A stretch of 64,000 nt of DNA from Clostridium sp. (lineage in GTDB: Bacteria > Bacillota > Clostridia > Clostridiales > Clostridiaceae), in assembly GCF_018372875.1 (NCBI RefSeq), contig NZ_JAHAIF010000002.1:124001-188000 (forward strand), in the 5' to 3' direction. Position numbers and translations under genes: made by a program. This document shows positions 17,772-26,138 of this stretch, one piece after another. The notes beneath the pieces were generated by a model, which saw only the letters and a list, made by a program, of their open reading frames with translations, did no database searches and had not been told where the DNA came from. Each line of letters starts with the position of its first letter. Within the stretch, counting starts at the first letter, position 1.

Positions 17772-20375
17772 TTACACTAATTCAAAGTATATATTATCTA
17801 CTTTATTTTTACTACAATTTAACTTGCTAAAATCTTCTATATCCTCTAGTACATCTTCCTTAAGATTAACCTTCTTAAAGTTACTTCCTTTAATGCTAAA
17901 CTGAACCTTCTTTTCTGAATCTGTTCCATTGAAATATCTAAGAACTAAGCCTTTTTTATTTTCAGCCTTCTTTAATACACTTAAAGTCACATTATCATTC
18001 TCTTCTTTTAATAGAGAGTAATTATATGGAGTTTCAAAGTCTACAGAATTTAGTTTCATAGCATTGTGAGGCATTTTATTGTAAGTATACACTGGAGTTA
18101 AGTATTCTTTTGCAACTCTTGACACCTTATCTTCCCTAGATACATATGGATATATTCCAAATTCTAAACTTACTTTTCCAAGCATTTGTGAGTCAGGAGT
18201 TTCTAATTTAATTCCTGATGGTCTTCCAGGTCTTCTATACATTTCTTCTTTACCAAGGAAGCCTACCCCTCTAAATAAAGTTATGGCTATTGTATCATAA
18301 TCTTCTCCAACTATTTCATACTCTCTAGTACTATTAGTTAATACAGCCATTCCTCTTTCTTCATTCTTTAAAGTTACAAATGAAAGCATTGGATAAATAG
18401 AATCTGGTCTTTCATCCCAGTTTTCCTCTTCCCATACATCCATAGCACCATCATATACATCTCTTTTTATAACTCCAAATTGATTATCAGAGAATGAGAA
18501 ATTAGATTTTATTCCAGTTGGAATGTATGCTCTTACTCTATGATCTTTTGCTCTATTATCTATATCCATCTTAACATTTAAATATGGACTGCAATTATCA
18601 ACCTTAACAATTATTGATATATCCATAGAACCATCAATTTTCTTATGCTTTCTGCTATCTAAATCCTTTGGTACATCTAAAGTATAGTTAATAGCTATCT
18701 CACTGCTATTTTTATAAGTGTTTATACTGTAGTTACACTTAACTAAATCACTCTTAACAATAAAATCATCCTCTAATGGTGAAAAATCATATTCATCTCC
18801 GTCATCTGCACCATCTTCTATTAAAAGTACATTTTCATATAATGTGTTTGTATCTTTATGTAGTATGTTTAATGACCCGTTTTCATTTACAGTTATATTA
18901 AAATACTTATTTTCAATCTTATCTGTTTTCTTACCTTCTTCAGAATTTATAACTCCTTCTGCTTCTTTAATTAAATAAGTCTTATATCCCATTGAAGGAA
19001 CAACATCCTTTAATTCAATAGTATATCTTACAAAAGGATCATAGTTTCCATAGTGAACAATTTGTCTATCAATTAACCCTGCATCAACTACTTCTTTATT
19101 TATAACTTGGAAATCATATTCTTCCCCATCCTCACCAATAAGGTTGAAGTTTTTCATCTTTGTAATGATTTCGCCTTTAACTACAACTTCCCTTTCATAT
19201 GGAAGAAGATTAAATGCTGTTAATTTATCTAACGCTATATCTTTGCTCATAGCATCAACTATAACTCTCATATAGAAATCTATTAATCTATCTACCTTTT
19301 CTTCAGCTAAGAAAAATCTATTCATTATCTCTTTATGAACCTTATCAGAACAACAACATCCTATAGAATCATGAGCATGGTTTTTCATTATCTCTTTCCA
19401 AATAAGCTCAATTAGCCCTGAATGATATTCAAAACCTAATGAATAAGCAAGTGAAGCTAAAGGTTCTAATATATTAGTTATTTTATTTTCTATCCTTGTA
19501 TTAGCAGCCTTAATATCCATTCTTGTTGAAAAAATACTTCTATGAACTCTCATATACTTTCCATCTAAGAATTCCCCTCTTAATGTTGGTAAATTCTTTT
19601 CTTTTTCTAGCTCTTCAAATACCTTTTCATATCTGCTTAAGAAGAAATCTCTTTCTGGATATAATTCCTTTAACTTTTCTAATATCTCAAATATATTCTT
19701 TTGTATAGGCATTTGATCATGACCATTTGGAAGTATAATATTTTCTGTTGTAGCTCCCTTATCTAGTACAGGAAAATACTTATCCATCCTCTTCTTAAGA
19801 TCATCCATATTACTTGGTAAATACTTTCCTATTGCATATCCTAATGGGAATAATTGAGTTAGTACTTTAGAATCCCCTTCACCTTCCCAGTAAAATTCAG
19901 TTTTATCTGTTCCCATTCTTTCAGAAACACCTCTCCAGAATATAGAACGATTTATTCCAAATCCATTTAATATTTGTGGCATTTGAGCAGATTGTCCAAA
20001 AGAGTCTGGAAGGTATCCTATCATCATAGCATCACCAAATTCTTCACAATCCTTTAATCCATATAGCAGATTTCTAGTTATAGATTCTCCACCTACAACC
20101 ATTTCATCTGTTTGAGTATACCAAGGCCCTATTATTAATCTGCCTTCTTTAACTAATTTTTTTACTCTTTCTTTATTTTCTGGCTTTGCCGCAAAATAAT
20201 CTTCTAATATAGCTGTTTGTCCATCCAATACATAATTAGGGTAGTTAGGATTATTTTCTAACATCTCCATTATTTCTTCCATATTATTAACTAAAAGAAT
20301 TCTTGACTCTTCCGTTGTAAAATACCATTCTCTATCCCAATGCATATGGGGCACAACATGAACTTTTTTACTCAT
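17772..20375 (-). CDS. mngB: GH38 alpha-mannosidase (mannosylglycerate hydrolase, MngB-like)
   Basis: 867 residues, the usual length for bacterial GH38. The N-terminal catalytic domain has HMHWDREWYFT (zinc ligands His and Asp) and the nucleophile Asp in GYLPDSFGQSAQ; PNGHDQMP and NHAHDSIGCC supply further active-site residues. A C-terminal beta-sandwich follows. No signal peptide is present, so it acts in the cytoplasm on a phosphorylated sugar delivered by the PTS. In E. coli, MngB cleaves 2-O-(6-phospho-mannosyl)-D-glycerate to mannose-6-phosphate and glycerate; the PTS and glycerate kinase on either side support the same role here. The substrate is inferred from context. Confidence 0.9.
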   Translation of the reverse strand: MSKKVHVVPHMHWDREWYFTTEESRILLVNNMEEIMEMLENNPNYPNYVLDGQTAILEDYFAAKPENKERVKKLVKEGRLIIGPWYTQTDEMVVGGESITRNLLYGLKDCEEFGDAMMIGYLPDSFGQSAQMPQILNGFGINRSIFWRGVSERMGTDKTEFYWEGEGDSKVLTQLFPLGYAIGKYLPSNMDDLKKRMDKYFPVLDKGATTENIILPNGHDQMPIQKNIFEILEKLKELYPERDFFLSRYEKVFEELEKEKNLPTLRGEFLDGKYMRVHRSIFSTRMDIKAANTRIENKITNILEPLASLAYSLGFEYHSGLIELIWKEIMKNHAHDSIGCCCSDKVHKEIMNRFFLAEEKVDRLIDFYMRVIVDAMSKDIALDKLTAFNLLPYEREVVVKGEIITKMKNFNLIGEDGEEYDFQVINKEVVDAGLIDRQIVHYGNYDPFVRYTIELKDVVPSMGYKTYLIKEAEGVINSEEGKKTDKIENKYFNITVNENGSLNILHKDTNTLYENVLLIEDGADDGDEYDFSPLEDDFIVKSDLVKCNYSINTYKNSSEIAINYTLDVPKDLDSRKHKKIDGSMDISIIVKVDNCSPYLNVKMDIDNRAKDHRVRAYIPTGIKSNFSFSDNQFGVIKRDVYDGAMDVWEEENWDERPDSIYPMLSFVTLKNEERGMAVLTNSTREYEIVGEDYDTIAITLFRGVGFLGKEEMYRRPGRPSGIKLETPDSQMLGKVSLEFGIYPYVSREDKVSRVAKEYLTPVYTYNKMPHNAMKLNSVDFETPYNYSLLKEENDNVTLSVLKKAENKKGLVLRYFNGTDSEKKVQFSIKGSNFKKVNLKEDVLEDIEDFSKLNCSKNKVDNIYFELV

Positions 20376-20425
20376 TTATTACACCTCTTGCTCTGATTTA
20401 ACTTTATATTTTTCCATGATATAGC

Positions 20426-20452
20426 TTTGCGAGAGGAAATTCCTCTCGCAAA
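20426..20452 (-). other. intercistronic hairpin between PTS and mannosidase genes
   Basis: Perfect 13-bp inverted repeat TTTGCGAGAGGAA / TTCCTCTCGCAAA around a single base, three nucleotides after the PTS stop. It has no T run on the minus strand, so it is not a normal terminator. It may protect the upstream mRNA segment or set unequal expression of the two genes. Confidence 0.7.
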
Positions 20453-20455
20453 ATA

Positions 20456-22363
20456 TTATTTTAAAAGTCCTTGCTTTTTAAGTTTCATTTTTCTTGTTAT
20501 TACTAATAATATTGCTGATATAATTGCTCCAAGTATTGCTGCACCAAGCCATACAGCTATATTCATTAACATAGTTGAACCATCTTTAAGCATAAATATT
20601 GAGAATATACCTGCTCCTGGAACATCAAGTCCTATGTTAAACATTGCTACTAAAGCACCAGTTACTGCTGAACCTGCACATAATGAAGGAATTACTCTTA
20701 ATGGGTCTTCTATCATAAATGGAATAGCACCTTCTGTAATACCTGCTAGTCCTAAAATCCAAGTTGACTTACCTATTTCTTGTTCTTCTTTATTGAAATA
20801 CTTCTTAGCTAATAAAGTAGCAAATGTTACACCAAATGCTGAAACCATTTTTACTGATGCAAAAGCTGCATATGGCATTATAATTCCATCAGTCATTGCA
20901 CCTACACAGAAAGTATAAGCTGCTTTATTAACAGGACCACCAAGGTCAAATGATACCATGATACCAAGTATTGCACCTAAAAGTGCTGCATTTGTTCCTC
21001 CCATAGAACCTAACCAATCAATTAATGTTTGGTTTAATGCTGCTACAGGTTTACCAACTACAAAGAACATAAGTGTTGAAACTAATAATGTACCAAATAC
21101 AGGGTATACCCAGAAACTAACGAATCCTGCTAAAGTACCTTTTGCTGGTATATACTTCTTAAATAATTTAATTGCATAACCTGCTAGGAAACCTCCAAGC
21201 ATACCACCTAGGAATCCACCGTTTATCATATTAGCTGCTATACCAGCTGCAAAACCTGGTGCTAAACCTGGCTTATCAGCAATTGAGTATGACATGTATG
21301 CAGATAATACAGGAACCATTATTGTTCCAAGTAAATTACCACCTAGCTTACGATACATCCAAATCCAAGAACCATCTGTTTCATATAGTTCTTGTAATCC
21401 AAAACCTTGAGATACTAATACCGCGAAAGCTAGAATCATACCTCCTGCAACTATTAAAGGAATTATATGAGATATACCTGTAAGAATTGACTTCTTAGCC
21501 TCTTCTCTAAATGAAACTTTTTCTTCATCATCAGAAGTTTCTACATATTCTCCTTTTCCTTTGTTTTCTGCTGCCTTAAGTGCCTTTTCTATAAGTCCCT
21601 TTGCATCCTTTAAAGGAGTAGCCACCTTAGCTCTTACTGTAGGCAAATGTGAATATCTTTCTTCATTTTTTACAGCTACATCCACTGCAAATATAGCAGC
21701 ATCTGCATTTTTTAATTGTTCTTTTGTATGTCTATCTTCTATACCGTTAGCTCCTTGTTTTTCAACATAAACAGCTACTCCCATTTCTTTACCTGCATTA
21801 ACTAAAGCTTCTGCAGCCATATAAGTATGTGCAATTCCTGCAGGACAAGCTGTTACAGCAACGATTGATTTTTTAAACTTACTTATATCTATATTTTCTT
21901 TTATAATTTCTTTATCTAAATTATTGTAAAGTTCTTTCTTGCTCTTTGAATTCTTAAGCAAATCTTTATAAGCTGGATTTGCTATTCTTGTAGCAAGCTC
22001 TGCTAATAGTTGAATATGAGTTGAACCTGCTTCTTCAGTTGGTATAGCTAATAAGAATACAATTTCAACTTCATTATTCTCATCTATACTTTCCCAGTCT
22101 TTCATAGGTTTATTTAGAATTGCTACTGCAAATGATGCTTCTTTTACAGAATTAGATTTTCCATGAGGAACAGCTAGTCCACCTTCAAAACCTGTAGGAG
22201 AAAGTTTTTCTCTTTCTAATACATCTTTAAAAAATGCTTCTTTAGATGTAATCTTTCCTTCTTCATATAATTTTTCAACTAAGTGCTTAATAACATCCTC
22301 TTTTTTGTTTAAATCTAGACCAATTGAAATAAGTTTCTCATTTGTTAGATTTCTTAAATTCAT
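20456..22363 (-). CDS. mngA: fructose-family PTS EIIABC, probable mannosylglycerate transporter
   Basis: 635 residues in the order IIA-IIB-IIC. The IIA domain carries the phospho-His in GLAVPHGKS (about residue 65). The IIB-fructose domain has the active Cys in VTACPAGIAHTYMAAEAL (about residue 170). The IIC-fructose channel fills the C-terminal half with the GxGLxPG-like loop PGLAPGFAAG. It phosphorylates its sugar during import. The ATG at 22363 is preceded by GGGAGGAA; an ATG five codons earlier overlaps that site. Operon context (mannosidase, glycerate kinase) makes 2-O-alpha-mannosyl-D-glycerate the likely substrate, although fructose/mannose-type sugars cannot be excluded. Confidence 0.88.
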   Translation of the reverse strand: MNLRNLTNEKLISIGLDLNKKEDVIKHLVEKLYEEGKITSKEAFFKDVLEREKLSPTGFEGGLAVPHGKSNSVKEASFAVAILNKPMKDWESIDENNEVEIVFLLAIPTEEAGSTHIQLLAELATRIANPAYKDLLKNSKSKKELYNNLDKEIIKENIDISKFKKSIVAVTACPAGIAHTYMAAEALVNAGKEMGVAVYVEKQGANGIEDRHTKEQLKNADAAIFAVDVAVKNEERYSHLPTVRAKVATPLKDAKGLIEKALKAAENKGKGEYVETSDDEEKVSFREEAKKSILTGISHIIPLIVAGGMILAFAVLVSQGFGLQELYETDGSWIWMYRKLGGNLLGTIMVPVLSAYMSYSIADKPGLAPGFAAGIAANMINGGFLGGMLGGFLAGYAIKLFKKYIPAKGTLAGFVSFWVYPVFGTLLVSTLMFFVVGKPVAALNQTLIDWLGSMGGTNAALLGAILGIMVSFDLGGPVNKAAYTFCVGAMTDGIIMPYAAFASVKMVSAFGVTFATLLAKKYFNKEEQEIGKSTWILGLAGITEGAIPFMIEDPLRVIPSLCAGSAVTGALVAMFNIGLDVPGAGIFSIFMLKDGSTMLMNIAVWLGAAILGAIISAILLVITRKMKLKKQGLLK

Positions 22364-22388
22364 TTTTATTCCTCCCATTCATATTCAA

Positions 22389-22401
22389 CAAATCCGATTT
22401 G
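22389..22401 (-). promoter_or_regulatory. candidate operator of the mannosylglycerate operon
   Basis: A perfect 6-bp inverted repeat CAAATC-C-GATTTG lies 26 bp upstream of the PTS start codon, beside an imperfect cre-like stretch TTTGTAAACGTTGAGCAAA (minus strand). Binding by the adjacent RpiR regulator and/or CcpA is plausible but not shown. Confidence 0.42.
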
Positions 22402-22427
22402 CTCAACGTTTACAAACTTATATTATC

Positions 22428-22457
22428 AAAAAAAAACAAGAAGAATTGATTCTTCTT
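22428..22457 (-). terminator. terminator of the RpiR gene
   Basis: Minus-strand stem AAGAAGAAT / ATTCTTCTT followed by GTTTTTTTTT. It separates the regulator from the PTS operon, so the PTS genes need their own promoter in the 60 bp that follow. Confidence 0.82.
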
Positions 22458-22499
22458 ATTTTTACACAAATATTTTCTTTTCTTTAATACATTGTGTAT

Positions 22500-23258
22500 T
22501 TATACACAATTATAATCTTTCCATAAAGCTTCATTTATGATTCTTATAATAAGCATTATTCCTACTCTATCTGGAGCATTATATTTATGTATCTCAACTC
22601 TAGGTGCCCAAAAGAAAATATTTATATCAGCAACATCCATAAGTGAATTCTTATTAAAATGAGTCATGCTAACTATACTTGCATTTCTTTCTTTTGCAAT
22701 TTTGCACACATCTAATATCTGTTTGCTTTCACCACTTACACTTATAGCAATAAACAAATCCTTATCATCACAATTTTCTGCAGCATACATCATATCGTGT
22801 CTATGATTAAAATACTCAGCTTTTATTCCAATGCATCTTATATTCTTTGCAAACATCTCACAAAAATATATTGAATCCCCAATTCCTACGAAGTATACAT
22901 TTTTAGCTTCTTTTATTTGGCTTACTAATTTATCAATTATTTTATTATCTAAAATATCTAAGGTTTTTTTAATTGTATCAGGAATTAGTTCTAGATTTTT
23001 AAATGTCTCTCCTTTTAATTCACCAGTCTTTCCTTCAAGCTCTGCACGTAATGAAAACTTTAAATCTGAAAAACCTTTATAACCTAGCTTCTTAGATAAT
23101 CTTACTATAGTATTAGGTACAGTAAATAAATCTTCAGCTACTTTCTGAACAGACTGATTTACAAATCTATTATAATCTTCTCGTATATAATCTACTACTT
23201 GATCATCTGTATCCGTTAATCTTAACTCATTTAATAAAACTCTCTCCTCAAAGTTCAT
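22500..23258 (-). CDS. RpiR/MurR-family transcriptional regulator of the mannosylglycerate operon
   Basis: 252 residues. The N-terminal HTH_6 domain (about 1-75; VAEDLFTVPNTIVRLSKKLGYKGFSDLKF) is followed by a C-terminal SIS sugar-phosphate-binding domain (GIGDSIYFCEMFAKN, ISVSGESKQILDVCK). The ATG at 23258 is preceded by AGGAG with 7-nt spacing; an upstream in-frame start would add 22 poorly conserved residues. E. coli uses a GntR-type MngR for this pathway, so an RpiR protein here would be a non-orthologous replacement. The regulator-target link is inferred from adjacency. Confidence 0.88.
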   Translation of the reverse strand: MNFEERVLLNELRLTDTDDQVVDYIREDYNRFVNQSVQKVAEDLFTVPNTIVRLSKKLGYKGFSDLKFSLRAELEGKTGELKGETFKNLELIPDTIKKTLDILDNKIIDKLVSQIKEAKNVYFVGIGDSIYFCEMFAKNIRCIGIKAEYFNHRHDMMYAAENCDDKDLFIAISVSGESKQILDVCKIAKERNASIVSMTHFNKNSLMDVADINIFFWAPRVEIHKYNAPDRVGIMLIIRIINEALWKDYNCV

Positions 23259-23374
23259 GACTCCACTCCTATTTTTTCTCTTGTTCAATACTTTGAGGAT
23301 AGCATTTTTACTTAGCTTTCGCAAGGTCCACGGATATTCATATATTTATTTCTTTATATATTTAAAACAATACA

Positions 23375-23893
23375 TTATCTATTTTTTAAGGTCTCTATCC
23401 ATTTACTAAAATACTTTCTATGTTGGTTCTCTACCCATTGAGAAACTAAAAGATAAGTTCTTCCATAAGCTTTTATTGGAGTCTTGTAGTATCTACCATA
23501 TCCTCTTTCATCTCTCTTAGCCTTATCAACCTCTTCTTCACTTGCATCATTACTTATTTCTTTTAATACAGGATAATTAGAATTTAGGGCCTTTTTAGAA
23601 TATTTCTTATCCTTTAGCCTTTCTACTTCTTCAAAAGGTATTAATTCTTTTTCTATAAGATCAAATAAGGTGTCTTTAATATATTTTCCTATTTTTTTCT
23701 CTTCCTTGCCCTCTACTACATCCTTTACTTTAGTTTCTTTTGTTTCTTTTGCTTCTTCAATTGGTACTAATGCATACTTTGGTTCGTAATCAACTATTAA
23801 GTATATATTACTGCATTTATTTATTAACTCTCTTATTCTCTCTGGTTCTTTAAAATCTCCTAATGAAATAAATTGCTTTTCAAATGAATACAT
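23375..23893 (-). CDS. hypothetical protein, 172 residues
   Basis: I do not recognise a family. The protein is highly charged. The N-terminal 50 residues have a predicted beta-alpha pattern (IRELINKCSNIYLIVDYEPKY). Residues about 52-75 are a Lys/Glu-rich linker (EEAKETKETKVKDVVEGKE). The C-terminal part is aromatic-rich (RGYGRYYKTPIKAYGRTYLL and SQWVENQHRKYF) and looks like a conserved small domain. There is no signal peptide or membrane helix. It is flanked by AT-rich repeated DNA on both sides and has no operon partner. It has a good AAGGAG-like site upstream. Confidence 0.65.
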   Translation of the reverse strand: MYSFEKQFISLGDFKEPERIRELINKCSNIYLIVDYEPKYALVPIEEAKETKETKVKDVVEGKEEKKIGKYIKDTLFDLIEKELIPFEEVERLKDKKYSKKALNSNYPVLKEISNDASEEEVDKAKRDERGYGRYYKTPIKAYGRTYLLVSQWVENQHRKYFSKWIETLKNR

Positions 23894-23952
23894 AAAACTT
23901 TTCTCCTTAAAATTATTCTTATAGCTTATGTATATGTTTGTTTTGTAAGATT

Positions 23953-24169
23953 TATGGATATTTGTTTTGTTTGTTCCGTGGCAGGGTTCATGTATATTTA
24001 TTTTGTTTGTTCCGTCGCAAGCTCCAAGTCACACCAAAATAAATATACATTTCCCTCCGTACTGAAGGTAAGGAAATTATAAAATTATTATCTTTGTTCT
24101 TATAATTTTTTTATTTTAAAATATCATCATAACTCTGAATTGTACCAAATGAGAATTTTATATTTTCCT
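23953..24169 (+). repeat. dispersed fold-back repeat, copy C (duplicated head)
   Basis: Same family as copy B, but the left head segment (ATATTTGTTTTGTTTGTTCC...) occurs twice in tandem, about 36 bp apart, before the AGCTCCAAGTCACA segment. The core AAGGTAAGGAAATTATAAAA and the tail AATTTTATATTTTCC are present. It is the most diverged full copy. Confidence 0.75.
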
Positions 24170-24332
24170 TTTTCATAGCAATCTCAATCTCAATCTCAAA
24201 GAAAACTCTCTAAGGCAGCCTTTTTGCTGCATATTTATATATTTTTATATTTGTTTCTTTATGTATTTATATATTTAAAACAATACATCCATATGGAATT
24301 ATAATCCATAAATCATTTATAATATAATTATA

Positions 24333-24540
24333 AGGTGTGATAGATATTTATTTTGCTCGTTCCGTCGCGGGGTTCATGTATATTTATTTTGTTTGTTCCG
24401 TCGCGGGCTCCAAGTCACATCAAAACAAATATCCACCCCACTCCTACTAAAGGTAAGGAAATTATATTTTTTTATCATTAACTTTATAAATTGTAATAAT
24501 AACTTTAATTTATAGCTAATTAAAATTTTATATTTTTCAG
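24333..24540 (+). repeat. dispersed fold-back repeat, copy D (duplicated head)
   Basis: Shares with copy C the tandemly doubled left head (two GTTCCGTCGC motifs, joined by GGGTTCATGTATATTTATTT), followed by the CTCCAAGTCACAT segment, the right arm ACAAATATCCACCCCAC, the core AAGGTAAGGAAATTAT and a degenerate tail. Confidence 0.77.
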
Positions 24541-24605
24541 CGCACTCTGGCTTTTGGAAATGCATGTGAGCAAAAGAACTTGTTTAACGAAAGGGGAATA
24601 ATTAT

Positions 24606-25073
24606 TTGAAAAAGAAAATTGCATATATAATATTATTTATAATTTTAATTTGTGAACTTATTACTTATAAATATCAATATTACTTTATAAATTCTTCTTA
24701 TTACTTGTTTATTAATTCAATTATATTTCTAATATTTCTTAAATTAGTAAATAATAAGACCTTTACCAAAGTGGGTGTTATGTTAATAATACTAACGATT
24801 CTTTGTACTGTAATTCTGAATAATCCTACATATAATTATCTTATACAAAATGATAAGTTAAATTCTTCACTAATTGTAACAGAAACTTCATCATTTAATG
24901 GTAAATTTCAGTATAGCTTTTTTGAAAAACATTTTCATTTTCTTAAAAAGCCCATACCAAAAGCTTATTTTGTGTCATCATATAAAATTGATATGGATAA
25001 GGATATTCAGTGGTTAGATAAAAATACAATTCAAATTAAATCTATTCCAGATTTAACACTAAACTTAAACTAA
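24606..25073 (+). CDS. small membrane protein, unknown function
   Basis: 155 residues starting with TTG, 8 nt after AAAGGGG. There are three hydrophobic segments: residues about 4-21 (IAYIILFIILICELITY), 27-48 and 55-75. The C-terminal half is outside or soluble and beta-rich (NGKFQYSFFEKHFHFLKK). I do not recognise a family. It follows repeat copy D and is convergent with the nuclease-like gene, with a shared terminator between. It might be a lysis, signal or immunity-type small membrane protein, but nothing in the sequence decides this. Confidence 0.62.
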   Translation: MKKKIAYIILFIILICELITYKYQYYFINSSYYLFINSIIFLIFLKLVNNKTFTKVGVMLIILTILCTVILNNPTYNYLIQNDKLNSSLIVTETSSFNGKFQYSFFEKHFHFLKKPIPKAYFVSSYKIDMDKDIQWLDKNTIQIKSIPDLTLNLN

Positions 25074-25127
25074 ACTTCCATAGCATTAAGCTACCTAACT
25101 AAAATTCTATGTTTATATTCTAAAAGT

Positions 25128-25155
25128 AAAAGGTTGAAGAAAACTTCAACCTTTT
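25128..25155. terminator. bidirectional terminator between convergent genes
   Basis: Perfect 12-bp stem AAAAGGTTGAAG / CTTCAACCTTTT, A/T-rich on both sides. A second hairpin follows at 25173-25206 (AAACAACAACA / TGTTGTTGTTT with a plus-strand T run). Confidence 0.85.
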
Positions 25156-25219
25156 ATTAGCTTTATGCTCTTTAAACAACAACATATTCCCTGTTGTTGT
25201 TTTTTATGTGTTAGTCCCT

Positions 25220-26029
25220 TTATATATCCATATATTTATTGTAAAACTCTTTATATACTCTATATTTGTTGGTGTTTTTAGTATGCTCTAATGCTTTTGT
25301 TGAAAGCTCCTTCCAATCTAAAGAATAGACATTTTTTAAATCCTTTACCTCATTCATTTCTTGGGCTAAATTCTCATTATCATAAGGATACAAGAAAACC
25401 ACATAATCTTTATCCCCTTTTATATATGAAACATTTCTATATAGTTGATAATTGAAATAGAACTTGTCCTTATCATTAACTAATTCTTTTAAATGCATAC
25501 TTTCATCTAACTGCTTCATATAAACATCAGTAAATTTATGTTCATACTTTTCAGGTAGCTTATTAGTTTCCTTACTTTTACTGATTTTTCCAAAGCCTTG
25601 TTCAGTATATTTAACTTCAAAATATATTTTTTCTCCTGTTATAAGCTCTATAAAGAAATCAAAGGTTGTCCCATCCTTTCCTTTTGGATCTCCATATTCA
25701 AATTTTGAAAATATTATCTTTGTGTGATCTGGAATATTAATATTTAGAGTATCTTTTAAAATATCAATTAGTAAATTGTCTTTCATTATTGGCTCAAAAA
25801 AGTTTATACACATAATTTGAGATGAATTTAAATGGTGCGAATACATGTGATAATGTATATCTTTAGGCTGATTAACTCCTAAAAGAAAATTTAATGGCCT
25901 AAATCCACTTGGTAATATATGTCCATATTCCTTATTTTGATAAAGTCCATTTTTTACACAACCTAAGGAGTTTAACTTGTACTCCTTTAAATGATTTAAT
26001 ACTTTTTCTTTATAATCTTGATATCTCAT
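25220..26029 (-). CDS. putative PD-(D/E)XK nuclease (PGN_0703-like)
   Basis: 269 residues. The central region has the nuclease core: the Asp in DGTTFDFFIELITG and, 13 residues later, the E-x-K of IYFEVKYTEQGFG, in the spacing of PD-(D/E)XK restriction-type enzymes. The N-terminus is aromatic and His-rich (DIHYHMYSHHLNSSQIMC). This arrangement resembles the PGN_0703 family of putative restriction endonucleases. No methyltransferase is adjacent, so it would be a stand-alone or orphan nuclease. It is monocistronic, next to a repeat-rich region, which suggests an accessory insertion. Confidence 0.68.
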   Translation of the reverse strand: MRYQDYKEKVLNHLKEYKLNSLGCVKNGLYQNKEYGHILPSGFRPLNFLLGVNQPKDIHYHMYSHHLNSSQIMCINFFEPIMKDNLLIDILKDTLNINIPDHTKIIFSKFEYGDPKGKDGTTFDFFIELITGEKIYFEVKYTEQGFGKISKSKETNKLPEKYEHKFTDVYMKQLDESMHLKELVNDKDKFYFNYQLYRNVSYIKGDKDYVVFLYPYDNENLAQEMNEVKDLKNVYSLDWKELSTKALEHTKNTNKYRVYKEFYNKYMDI

Positions 26030-26108
26030 AAAAGCCCCTCTTTCTTAAAGCATAATTCTTTCTCCACTTATATCATAGCACTTTTTGTAAACGAAATCAT
26101 TACTTATT

Positions 26109-26138
26109 AAAAAAGGTGGAGTGGATATTTATTTTGCT
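26109..26138 (+). repeat. dispersed fold-back repeat, copy E (left end only)
   Basis: Matches the first about 30 bp of copy B (AAAAAAGGTGGAGTGGATAT and the following TTATTTTGCTT) and then runs into the 3' end of thiE. Read on the minus strand, the fragment supplies the last codons and the TAA stop of thiE. Confidence 0.68.

Larger units (their letters stand above)
23894..24605. other. gene-free stretch with two repeat copies
   Basis: 712 bp without a credible gene. It contains repeat copies C and D. Between them lie a triple CAATCT repeat (about 24181-24198), a small GGCAGC/GCTGC hairpin (about 24212-24231) and an AT-rich stretch at 24239-24287 that resembles 23337-23383 just beyond the neighbouring gene (shared ATATATTTAAAACAATACAT). 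A 63-codon frame at 24374-24565 lies entirely inside copy D. Confidence 0.75.

Noticed and set aside
20427..21770. Several plus-strand frames opposite the PTS gene
   Set aside because: They are antisense shadows of the well-supported EIIABC gene and have no ribosome sites.
24374..24565. 63-codon minus-strand frame
   Set aside because: It lies wholly inside repeat copy D and has no ribosome site; it is a by-product of the repeat sequence.
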